64,000 nucleotides of DNA, from NCBI GenBank assembly GCA_947034895.1, contig OX344764.1, positions 70,103,348 through 70,167,347 on the forward strand, given 5' to 3'. The notes under the pieces are model-generated. The model ran no database searches. It saw only the letters and a list, made by a program, of their open reading frames with translations, and had not been told where the DNA came from. Shown here in pieces: positions 11,553-22,082 of the stretch (position 1 is its first letter; each line of letters begins with the position of its first letter). The position numbers were made by a program, and so were the translations under genes. The DNA comes from Rhytidiadelphus loreus. Its lineage: Eukaryota; Streptophyta; Bryopsida; Hypnales; Hylocomiaceae.

Positions 11553-14500
11553 ATGAGTTCGGCTTTGCCACTAATGGCAGACTTTGAGCAGTCTCTCAAG
11601 CAGCCTCCAGTGGAGGTGACTGTGAGGAGAAGACAGAGTTCGAAAGCTTTTTCGGAGTTCGAGAGAAAAGGTTTAGAAGACGAGGGGGTGAGTGAGGCCG
11701 AAATCAGGCAGCACAAGAGCCACAACGACGCGTGGGTGGTGGTGGACGGCATCGTGTATGACATCTCCCAATTCGTGGCCACGCACCCGGGCGGCTCTCA
11801 GGTACTACTCACACACTGCTAGAACTCACCGCCTTCCTCATTAGTAACATATTTGCTGAAAAAAGTTTTATGTTTACTTAAGCATGTTCCAACATTTGCA
11901 AGATTGCTGAAAATCGTTGCTCCAAGCAAGTTTCCAAGACGTAGCAAACATTAAAACGGTGCTGGAAAACGGTCCTAAACTCTTCAAAATCTAGTAGTGT
12001 CAGTCCCCTTGCTTGCCTTGCTTGCTAGCTCCGCTCGATCAATTCATCGTCTAGCTCCAGCTCCAACTCCAACTCTGCATGCGTACGTATGTCATAGAAT
12101 CAATCAGCCAGAAGCTGCATTCTGAGCCTAGCTTTAATTAATTAATTAGTCAGTCAGTCAATCTCTCTTCGCACTTTTCGAATGCGATTTTCTTGGCTTC
12201 ACCTTTCATGTTGTGGCCACCTAATGGCGTGATATATGACAATGAATGCACACTAGCTGGTCACATTCGTATGTATGCTTCTATGACAGATTGAGAGGTA
12301 GGGCGACCACGTTTTTTCGGATTCCACGCAAAGTAAGTAGCTAGACAAAGAATGTGTGTTAAAGTTTGTGATTAACATGATGTGTGTGGTGCAGGTGATT
12401 GTGGAGCATTTGCAATCGAAGGACATCGGAAAGGTGATGCGCGGTGAAGACAGTGCCCGGCACTCTCACAGCCAGTATGCATTTCGTATGCTTCAGCAGT
12501 TTCGCATCGGTCACGTCCGTGACTCCAGCTGCACTCGGTTAGTTTTCCACTTAAGTTTAATTACTACATATATTTCAAGTCCAAGTTCAATCTTATAATT
12601 GATTTCACAGCTAGCTGCACGCACTGCGGAGGAAGCACCCAAAATGATAAATTTTCCGCAAAATCGAATGCAAAATTAATTTCACTTTTGAAGCTGATAG
12701 TTGAGTATAGTGACTTTTCATACCTGCATATTAATTTTGTCATTCAGAAATGTCGGAGTTGATATCTTCTTTCTACAGAGACATTTTGTTACCTTCCGTG
12801 AATCGAGCTTCCTTGCAAGTGATATATTGTTTTATTTCAACTCCAGTAGATATGGAAATGTCAGTTCAATTTTGGGCATTTCGGAACTGTTAGAAGTAAT
12901 ATGTATAAATAATCATAACATCAAAATGTTGTAGTTTCAACCTCCTGGTTGGCTACCTGGTTGAAACAACATCTCAAGTAATGATGTTTAAACAGGGTAT
13001 TTGTATAAAGTACTGTGATTATTCATTTAATTAAGAACCGAGTTTGTTGGGGCATGGCTTGCTGACATGATCGATGGAATAAACGAGGCTTAGTTTGCTG
13101 AGTTTGCTCAGTGGTGGTGTTGGCTGTAGTGGAGAGAATGGGATGCGACTTTCCAGTGCAGGCCAGGAAAGCAGATATACTGTGGATCTCAATAAGCCTC
13201 TCGTCTTTCAGGTAATGCACTCGCAACACACATACATTCAGCTTTTCATTTTCCCAAGCATCTATACGTACACAGGATCATGCGCAAGGGAAGTTAGGGA
13301 ACCATACCCCGAAATCAGCAAACTAAGAAAGCTGACATAATTATGTACAAGCTACAATCCTACATTTTTGGATACCAAATGTACAACAACAGCGCGTACG
13401 TAGTGTTGGTTTCATTAGTTTAGCCTTTCGGGTTTACTTACCTTATGTCCTGCTTTGGAGACCTGGCAATTGTTGTATCGATTTGATGCACTTTTGAGTT
13501 AAAATTCATCTTGATGTAACAGGTGGGGAAATTGGGCGACGATTACGAACAGTGGGTGCACGACCCCATAGTGCAGAAGGAGCCTCCTCGCTTCTTTGAA
13601 AGTGATATTGCTGAGGTAAATATTTTGATAAACAACCAAATGTTACAGTATGATTATATGCTGTGAGTAACCCTACCAAAGTACCAGTTGTGTACGTGTG
13701 GGGTTTACAGTCCATTTTTTAATTTTGTTTCCCCTGAAAATAAAAATTACTGGAAGAATTAGGTCACAGGCGTGCACGAATTAAATGTGGTTTGGGTGCA
13801 GTTTCTCACCAAAACAGCGTGGTGGGCGATACCGGCAGTGTGGGGACCGTTGGTGATCTACCTTGCCGTAGTAGCGCACAAGGAAGGTCTCCGGCTGTCT
13901 GCTTTACCCTTCGGCATGGCTGCTGGCGCTTTCATCTGGACCTTCATTGAGTATTTGTTGCATCGCTTCGTGTTTCACATGAAAACCTCGGGCTATTGGT
14001 GAGTCGTCGTCCTTTTTGCATACAAGGCATTGAAAACGTCAAATCCAGTGTTAAAAAAGAAACTGACAAAGCCAATGTCTCGATGATGGCGAGTTTTTAA
14101 GAGGATTATAACCCAAAATCCTTCTTCTTACTGTAATTACTGAACCCATATCAAAGTGCATTCTCACGGTTGTTTGCAAGTACATGTTCTCATTGAATTG
14201 ATGAAATTTTATTTAATTTGTACAGGTCCAACACTGCACATTACTTTCTCCATGGCTTTCATCACAAGCACCCAATGGATGGAACACGTTTGGTGTTCCC
14301 TCCTGCCATTACTGGCATTATTATTGTCGTGGTACTCCTCACCAACTGGCTAGGTTAATATCTTAGTAAAGATTCTGCAAGAGTTTTTCTCTGCTTTCAA
14401 AATATCATTTTTCATTTTCATTACTTTCATTATTAAGATCAGGGTTGGGAAACAAGGTCTACATAATTTAATGATTCTTATTGCAGATCTGTTATGTAAC

Positions 14501-15022
14501 GGAGCCACTCGTGTATGTTGTGGGGAGGCCCATGAAGAGGAGCATGGTCAGTGGCGGACTTTTAATGTACATCATCTACGATCTCACTCACTATTTTCTT
14601 CACTTTGGCACACCGTTCAACCAAATGTCGCGCGTGCTCAAGGTACGACAATAGAATCACTGCAGGCCTCTCAGTCCTTAATTTCTTAACATTGATGGTC
14701 ATCATTCTATTGCAATGAATCAGTTGCAATAATTTCTCATGTGGCTGTAAATTTGGCATATAAGTGTAACGGTTTCGTGATAACCAAAGTTGAGAACGGA
14801 CACGCTTTTAGATGTCGTGAAAGCAAGCAACTGTTTGAAACTCGCTCAGATTTTTCTCCGAAATCAGATTTTTCAACTTTTGACGAACATGTTCTTGTCA
14901 CTTGCTTGTGAGTGCAGAGGTTTCACTTGAATCACCACTTCAGGGATCAAAGGCATTCCTACGGTGTCACGTCGCCATTCTGGGACACAGTCTTTGATAC
15001 ATTTCCGGAACCAAGCAAATAA
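11553..15022 (+). CDS. FAH: fatty acid 2-hydroxylase with fused N-terminal cytochrome b5 domain
   Basis: The enzyme adds a hydroxyl at C-2 of very-long-chain fatty acids of sphingolipids at the ER membrane. Exons: 11553-11801, 12395-12537, 13130-13211, 13523-13615, 13802-13998, 14226-14331, 14487-14642, 14918-15022. All junctions are GT..AG and all phases close, giving 376 aa. A cytochrome b5 domain occupies about residues 45-130, with the haem motif HPGG at 78-81. The hydroxylase domain has membrane segments near 190-240 and 280-300 and the di-iron histidine motifs: HRFVFH (243-248), HYFLHGFHHKHP (260-271), HYFLH (325-329) and HLNHH (345-349). The length matches fungal and animal FA2H; Arabidopsis FAH1/2 (about 237 aa) lack the b5 part. 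The start is the first ATG giving a compact N terminus; an in-frame upstream ATG at 11517 and one at 11574 are alternatives. The exon 6/7 boundary was chosen by phase and hydrophobic continuity and is the least certain. A possible AATAAA lies at 15470. Confidence 0.9.
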
Positions 15023-15739
15023 GATTGTAAGAGGTGCCAAGACAGGGAATGAACTCCGCCTAAAAGACTGAAGACAGCTTCTGATTCCACCCTGGACCTC
15101 TCTTTTTTCACACAAAATCCCAAGGATGAACATCTGCACTTGGTGTTTGCAATGACATTATAAGGTTAACTGAAGGTCTACAATAGAATGAAACCTAGAG
15201 ATAGTTTGGTGTTGATATGTGAAACATATTGTCGATTTTGAGGTTGAGATTGCATAAGGTAGTATGATTGTGTACAAAGCTTATATTTTATACAAGTAGC
15301 TATGCGACAAGAGTCTTTATGTATATTTGCATACACATTTTGTATATTTGTATCTAGAACACATTTGTTACCTAACCTTGGTTACAAATATATATATATA
15401 TATATATATTCTAACACATTTTTTCACCAAAAATTTTACTTCATTTTGGCATTGGCTACCTCAACATACAATAAAAGGGTAAAAAAATGAATGAAATCAC
15501 CACATCCTCTCAAGAAATGCAAGTTTCATCTATATTTGGATGAGAGTTGCTAATAATGAATGGATTTTATTGATGAACTTACATTCATGGATGTTTTAAT
15601 CCATTTTTATCTTTACATATGAACTGCATGAAGCTATGAATTCGAGAACCCAAGACTACTACTACTTAATTTTGATACTCACTCAATGAGTGGATACAAG
15701 AATGGTGCCTACAAACTGAACAATGACCACAATAACCTG
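15023..15739. other. convergent 3' intergenic region
   Basis: These 717 bp separate the stop codons of the 2-hydroxylase (+) and the RCC1 gene (-). They contain a (TA)n microsatellite near 15389-15410, a plus-strand AATAAA at 15470-15475, and a minus-strand AATAAA at 15566-15571 about 170 nt past the RCC1 stop. Both could serve as polyadenylation signals. No further gene is seen. Confidence 0.5.
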
Positions 15740-18700
15740 TCATTGCTCTTCTAATATAGCTCCAGAGTGATTGAAGCCACATGACAATTGAACAGCTTTC
15801 ATGTTTTTCAGCTTGACATGAGTGGGCTCAAAAAAATCATTCTCATTGCCAAGCCCCTGCAACAGTCAATACACAGGATTCAAATCTCAAGTCTGTAGTC
15901 TATTTCCTAGTGATCTATCTCTCCACTACAACTCTATTAATACCCTCATTTTTAGAAAAATTGACACAAATGGGTCTCTATACACACCATTAACCAACAA
16001 GAGGAGGGGGAAGATAATGACATGAAGAGAATGAGCGCTAGTCCAAAATCTAAATCTTGAGGTAACTTTCCACTGCCTGAACCCATCATAGAATTAACCG
16101 ACTATGATTGTATGGTATACCTGCAGTACATTTACAGGGACTGGTCTTGAAGTCTCCAGATTCTGTACGACTGTACCTAAACTTAAAACTTTTTAATGCA
16201 CAACAAGCCACTGACTAATGTAGCCCCAGGAACAGTCCATTGAACAGTTGGAAAGTAAGGTACAATTCTCACCAATTGGCCTCCAGAAGAAAGACCATCC
16301 GCTCCATGTGTGCCTTGCGAGCCTCCCCAACCCCATGCGTATATCTCCCCTTCAACTGTTTCACATGAACACAATAAATTAAAACATCATGCCGTGGCAT
16401 AAACACCAGAAGTGCAATTACTGCAGGCTACACTAGAATTTACGTCATCTTGCTACATCTCATTTACTCAAAAAGGATTTTTTTAAACGTATCAAGGACA
16501 AAATATTAGATGCACTTCTCCTACTGAATGCTTAGGTTAGATTCAACTCTTTATTGTTAAAATTCAATTTCCAAGTCACATTTCAAGAAGTTATAAGCAA
16601 ACACAAGATGAAATGTGTCACTTTTCGACTAGAGATAATTAATTTGTGTTAAATCTGACCCGTACTCCATTTGAATTTTAGTGAGTTTAAAATGACACTT
16701 TTGGTAAACGCTTACAGACAAAAGTAAACAGAACTAATAGAATTAATTTCGGCCACAACAATTGCACAATTTGGTGTCATTGGCAGGCCATTAGCACAAC
16801 TTGGGTGGTTCACAAGTACCTGTGAGAGCCAGAGTGTGCTTCCAACCACATTCAACCTGCAAAAATTGCGAAAGGAAACGAAGTCCATCACTTTGCACAA
16901 AATGAACGCTTGTCTAGATGCTTAGACAAACAGAACATGATTAGTTTTGGTTACATACAAATTTTCTTCATGATAATAATAGCCCACCTGTGTCACTCTC
17001 AGTGGGGCCAAGATGCCTTCCACAAGCATTGGCAACTTTGTTGCATTTTGCTGCTTATACCTGTTAATAGGATGCAACAGGAAGATAACTGATTAACCTA
17101 TAATGCAAATTGAAAAGAAGGCAGGTACAGCCATCATTGCACAAGCACGACTGCTCCGATCAAGCGGAAGAGGTCTGCAAAACGGATTTGTTATTACACG
17201 AAAATATAAACGTAGGCTTTATGTTGCAATGATATGTTAAAGGTAGTCGGAAGTTGTTACAGTAAGACTATTCCCTATTTGGTCCGAGAGGTAAGTAAAA
17301 AGCATATTCTCCTTAATTTCGAATAGAACACTTGTGAATTTATGATCCCAGTAAGTATTTACTAACCCAAAACCAAGACAGCCATACTCGTTGGAACCCC
17401 ACATGTACAACTGGCCGTTCCCTGTGATAATACATACAAGAAGACTTGTAAGAAGAATCAAAACCCAAGTTTGAATGCATTAGACTAAAAAAGAATCCGA
17501 TAAACAAAAATCCATCCACAGTACTTTTCGTCCTACAAATACAAGGAGAGCACTTTCGTCTCTGCTCACAAAGTACCAAACATATGCTTCACTAAAGCTG
17601 ACATGCGGCATCTGTGGCATATTCTATAGAAGACTGTTGATAGATTCACTGTCTCTGATAGATAATATCTTGTAATCATGGTCCATACATTTAAGAGACT
17701 AAAAAATACTAACCTATTTTGAAGTTCTTCATTTTGAACAACACACAGAGTAGTAACTGCACTGATTTAACCTATTAGTGCGTGTGATTCTAATTTACTA
17801 AAATCATGTTATTTGCAAAACATTTAAATTAATGCAGGCTGAAATGTGACTGTATTAACTGATTTTCAAGAAACAAGCAATTTTTAGTGACAATAACTTT
17901 GCAGGTGAAATTCATTTTGCGCACTCACTAATAGAATAAATCAGTATAGTTGCAAAGTCTTAAGAAGGAAATAACATACTAGAGATTGCACCAGTATGAT
18001 ACCCTCCACAAGCTATCTCCTCGACTGGAGGAATGATCGGCACTCGCATTGGCTCAGAAAAGTCTCTATCAACACCTAAACCCTGGAAGGTACACCATTA
18101 GAAAACGATACCACAAACGACAAACGCATCGTCAAAAAATACGCAATAGTAAATATTAAAGGAGACCATAGAACCATATATTAAGTGTAGAGACGGAGAA
18201 AATTAGTAATCTTACCAGTTGACACTCTCGCCCTTTACCGAACGTGTACAGCGACCCTTGCTCTGTGCCACATACTCCCCATCAATATCATTCCGTGTCC
18301 TATTCCTCAATTTACACTTCACCATGCTAGACTAAATATTCCTGAGCATGGTTAGACTCTTATCATGCTCCAGGAAAGTGCATATTCTTGTATTATGGTT
18401 TGAATCCAAATACGATATCATATTCCTTGTCTATGCAAGAGACTCAAAAAAAAATTACTGCACTAAATATTCGATGCATTCAACACACGATTGCTTCAAC
18501 AGACTATGAGTTCCAAGCTTCAAGAATGCTTTCTCTCTCCGATCAAAGAAAGCAGATAGGATAAGAGGTTGCAGAAGGCCAATAAGTGAGGGAACTGACC
18601 ATCAAGGCATGCAGAGTGAGTCAGGCCAGCAGCAACTTTCCACACCTGAATGAGAACACACTAACAAATAATTTCGTTTGTGACAAACAATACCACAAGT

Positions 18701-21472
18701 TGAACAGTAGTCGTTTGACTCTCTGCCCGCAGAATCCTTCTCAACGATTGATTGCACAAGAGACAACTAAAGATTTGATCTCTCTTTGATGAGGACAGAG
18801 AGAATGTTGCCAAATTCTAAGATGTGTTAGACGTCATGTATCTGACCTTGACATCCCGAAAGCCCTTCACTAGTCTGGGTGTATGTTCACTGCAAAGAGC
18901 AATCAACCGGATTATATTTTTGGGCCACTTGGAAAACGTGACGACCGAGGTTCTGGGGTACACTAGGTTGACACCATAAGCTTGCATTCGATTGACTTAA
19001 AAAAGTAGATAAAAAAGAAAATCATAAGGTATCACTAATCCTTCATCCGACTGTACTGTGCAGACAACGTCTATTTCCGATTGGGCAATAGCTACGAGTC
19101 CACATAAACATGTATTGAAAGGAGGAATTTCACCTGGTTTTACGAAACATACTAAACATAGACGATGATCTGTGACCTTCTCCATGTCCAAGACGTCCAT
19201 TTAAGCTTGTTCCCCAGCTAAGCACTTCACCCTCATCTTCCATACAACAACACGTGAGATAACATCCATACTCATAAAATGCTGAAAACTCTCTCCCAAA
19301 TAAACTAGGGTTTCCAGTCACAAAATTGGGTTTCCTTATTTAGGATCCGCTATGACAGGGCATAGGGTTTGAGAAACTATAATCCAACGAAGCTGAAACC
19401 AGCAACAAGAATCCTACTCTGAAGGGAATGAAGTACGTGTTCGACTACTAATGTTTTTCCAAGAGATTACTGCAAAAGGAAGAAAGCAAGAATTGAACTG
19501 CACGTTTCTGACCCTGTATCCCCATTACCTAATGCAAGAAAAGATTTGTGCAACTTACAATAGCCAATATAATCACATTTGTCATGACATATGGATGCCT
19601 TGTAAGCAACAGCTACAACCTTTACAGCAAAAGGAAGTTCCAATATTAAAGAAATAAAGGTGGCTTCCAAAGCTTAGATCATACTTGAATGTACAGGACT
19701 TGACAAACTGGATGGTTGATCAACAGCACAAAAGATATGATCCTCTGGAGTAAAATCAGAAAATTCCTCCATGTGTAACAGAAATGTCAATTATGATAGG
19801 GTTTTTAAATCCATGATTTTACAATGAAATCATTCAAGAGGGAAAAAGAAGAATACCAGAAAGGGCAAGAGAGTGCTCGGCGCCAAGGGCTATCATTCGT
19901 ATACGTAGATCCTTCAAAGAATCCACCCATTGAACTGCACACACTTTGCTCTGCGCCCCTGCCACTCCAAACTTTGCCTTTAACATTTTCTCACCACAAC
20001 AGAATGATCACCGAAGTAAAGAACGAGGAGCCATTGAGACAATCTTCAAGGAAAAAAATTATACAAAGTCATGCATAATAAGATTGCTTACGTTTTCCAA
20101 GACCGAGTTGCCCTTGTGTGTTTCTGCCCCACATGTACACGCGCCCATTCTCTGCCACATTTCATACAGGCGTTCTCAGTAACCATGAACAAACTTGCTT
20201 TGGGCTGAGAAAAATCTATCATGGTAGCATGAACAAACTTCCAAATAGTTGAGGTAGTAGACGAATGAGTACCAGAAACAGCCGCAGAATGGAAGTCCCC
20301 AGCCGCAACATGCACAATTTTCGCATCGTCTGGGAAACCCACGACTTCCACAAGTTCCTGCAGCATAAAAAGAATGACATCCTTCAATTCCTTCAATTCC
20401 TTCAATCCCTGCTCGGCTAGATCTTCATTGCACATAGTCTATTGCAAAAATCTAAGCCACGAAATAACCTTAGAAGGTAGAAGTTGATACATACCGTAGA
20501 GTAGCCGGTTGACAAAGGCAAGCCCAATTGGCCCCAATCATTCAATCCTGATGTGTAGACACGCCCCTCCTCTGTTGCAAACACAAATAAAGATCAGAGG
20601 GGTACAAAAAATTTAGCAAATAGGTGGGTTGAAATTTTTCACTGAAATCCCTCATAAAGATTGGGGATATGGGCCTCCTCAAAGTCCAGTCCATCACCTT
20701 GCACTTTCAACAAACTTGTTGAAATCCAATTCATCAGAAGTTGAGGTGATGAAATTTGCACAACGAAATTTGCATGGAGAATTCTGGACTCCAGCTTGCC
20801 AACTAACCCTCTATCTCTTGTGCTAAGAGAACCGGATGCAGCTTTGAAATGCAACAAATTTGCTGAAATTCTAGCGTTTCTACTGTGACTCCTCGTATAG
20901 TCACATTTTTGCAAAGACGATTTCGAGAAAACACCACCAATTGCAAAGAGGAGGAAGAGAAGCCCCGAGTAGTTACATTATTGCAAAACGATTCCGAGAA
21001 GTCATCAACAAATCCAAGGAGGAGGAAGCAATGCCCCCAATAGTTACATTTTCGCAAATTGATTTGAGAAATCATCAACAAATGCAAGGAGGAGGAACAG
21101 AAGCCCCGAATAGTTCCATTTTTGACAAAATAGTTCCCAGAAAGCATGAGCAAAATGCCAGGAGGACAAAGTGACGGTGCGAGAGACCCTAAACCCACCC
21201 GTGAGAACGAGAGTGTGCGCTCCCCCGCACGCCACAGCGACAGGCTGCAAGTTCTGCATACTGTGGCACAACGAGGGCTCCCAGCACGATTCCGTCGACG
21301 CCGTGCCCAAGCGTCCGAAATCGCCGTTTCCCCACATTGCCACCCATCGCTGCTTGTCGCCTGAAAACATCCCTGAATACATCATCGCCCTCCCCCGCCA
21401 TAGCTGCTCCTGCGCCACAACACGTCGAAAGAAGGGCCGCACTGCATGCCGCAACATCGCCCAATTTCGCAA
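15740..21472 (-). CDS. RCC1-repeat beta-propeller protein, probably organelle-targeted
   Basis: Exons on the minus strand: 21472-21199, 20571-20495, 20357-20273, 20151-20092, 19958-19857, 19236-19134, 18889-18847, 18645-18600, 18262-18216, 18082-17980, 17421-17367, 17060-16988, 16856-16820, 16355-16273, 15856-15740. Every phase closes, giving 434 aa. The product has the seven-bladed RCC1/UVR8 pattern. Blade signatures include WGNGDFGRLG, VACGGAHTLVLT, VYTSGLNDWGQLG, MWGRNTQGQLGLGK, ALGAEHSLAL, SWGTSLNGRLGHG, VAAGLTHSACLD, ACGGYHTGAI, MWGSNEYGCLGFG, ECGWKHTLALT, AWGWGGSQGTHG and SCGFNHSGAI. The first ~45 residues are Arg-rich with no Asp and few Glu, like a mitochondrial presequence. From memory it most resembles the Arabidopsis RCC1 proteins grouped with RUG3, a mitochondrial nad2 splicing factor; I infer an organellar or regulatory role, not a proven one. 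Several exons are only 37-60 nt. Intron 1 holds a ~71-bp minisatellite. Confidence 0.9.
20898..21185. repeat. ~71-bp minisatellite in RCC1 intron 1 (four units)
   Basis: Units start with TAGTTACATT-like blocks at about 20898, 20970, 21041 and 21111 (spacing 72, 71, 70). Each contains CATCAACAAAT.CAAGGAGGAGGA and an AAGCCCC block. The array lies inside the first intron of the minus-strand RCC1 gene and ends just before its 5' splice site at 21198. Open frames through it exist only because the unit lacks stops in some frames. Confidence 0.8.
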
Positions 21473-22082
21473 TCTCGATAACTATGAAATTCCCTTCAAT
21501 TCCTCCAATTCATCTCACTGACCACAACCCCACGGATGTAATTGACCGGAGCATCGACGGATCTAGAAAATTGTCCAGAAATCGAAACCGAAATCGATGG
21601 AATGAAGAGCTGATTGTGGAATGCCGGACACTTGGAGTGCTGGTAGCCAAACAAGAGCTGCGGGAGTCCTCCGGCGTTCATCCAAAAGAGTCATGTGTTC
21701 GTCACTATTTTGGATGAAGTATGAGAAGTGGGGCTATTTGATGATTCTCCTGGAATCTAATTCTTCTGACCCTGCAAATTACTGAATCGCAGTTTGATAG
21801 AGCGCATAATTTGGAGAGGTAACAGTATTCTACGCTGGTTGTGGAATTTTGGGTTTTAGGGGGTTTGGTTGTTTTTATTTCAGAGTAGGGTGGTCGATGA
21901 GGAAGGGAGAGCTTGGAAATTGGAGTTTTGAAGGTGATCGCAATGACTGAAAGAGAAGCCAAGGGTGAAGGTACTTTAGGGCACAATTGAGCAGGCACTT
22001 CAGAAGCAGAGTGGTGAAGAAGTTTGGGAGTAGTTTGAAGTTCGAGAAGCATTTCCAGCGCATTCAGTTTGGGCGTTTCAGC
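21473..22082. promoter_or_regulatory. divergent promoter between RCC1 gene and coiled-coil gene
   Basis: These 610 bp separate the start codons of two divergently transcribed genes and must hold both 5' untranslated regions and core promoters, possibly a shared one. I saw no clear TATA box at a convincing distance from either start. The open frames on both strands are not conserved-looking and overlap the RCC1 first exon antisense. Confidence 0.5.

Noticed and set aside
14471..14689. 72-codon plus frame over 2-hydroxylase exon 7
   Set aside because: Wrong frame. The exon reads correctly one base over, giving the conserved HYFLH motif.
16090..16180. Possible alternative terminal RCC1 exon (TVVQNLETSRPVPVNVLQ)
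   Set aside because: Considered first, but the phase does not fit exon 14, and the exon at 15856 gives a full family match.
16183..16374. Read-through extension of RCC1 exon 14 to a stop at 16183
   Set aside because: The true continuation is the exon at 15856, which restores the conserved GLGNENDFFEPT..SCGFNHSGA text in phase.
21189..21717. Several long frames antisense to RCC1 exon 1 and in the divergent spacer
   Set aside because: Shadows of a GC-rich exon on the opposite strand; no family resemblance.
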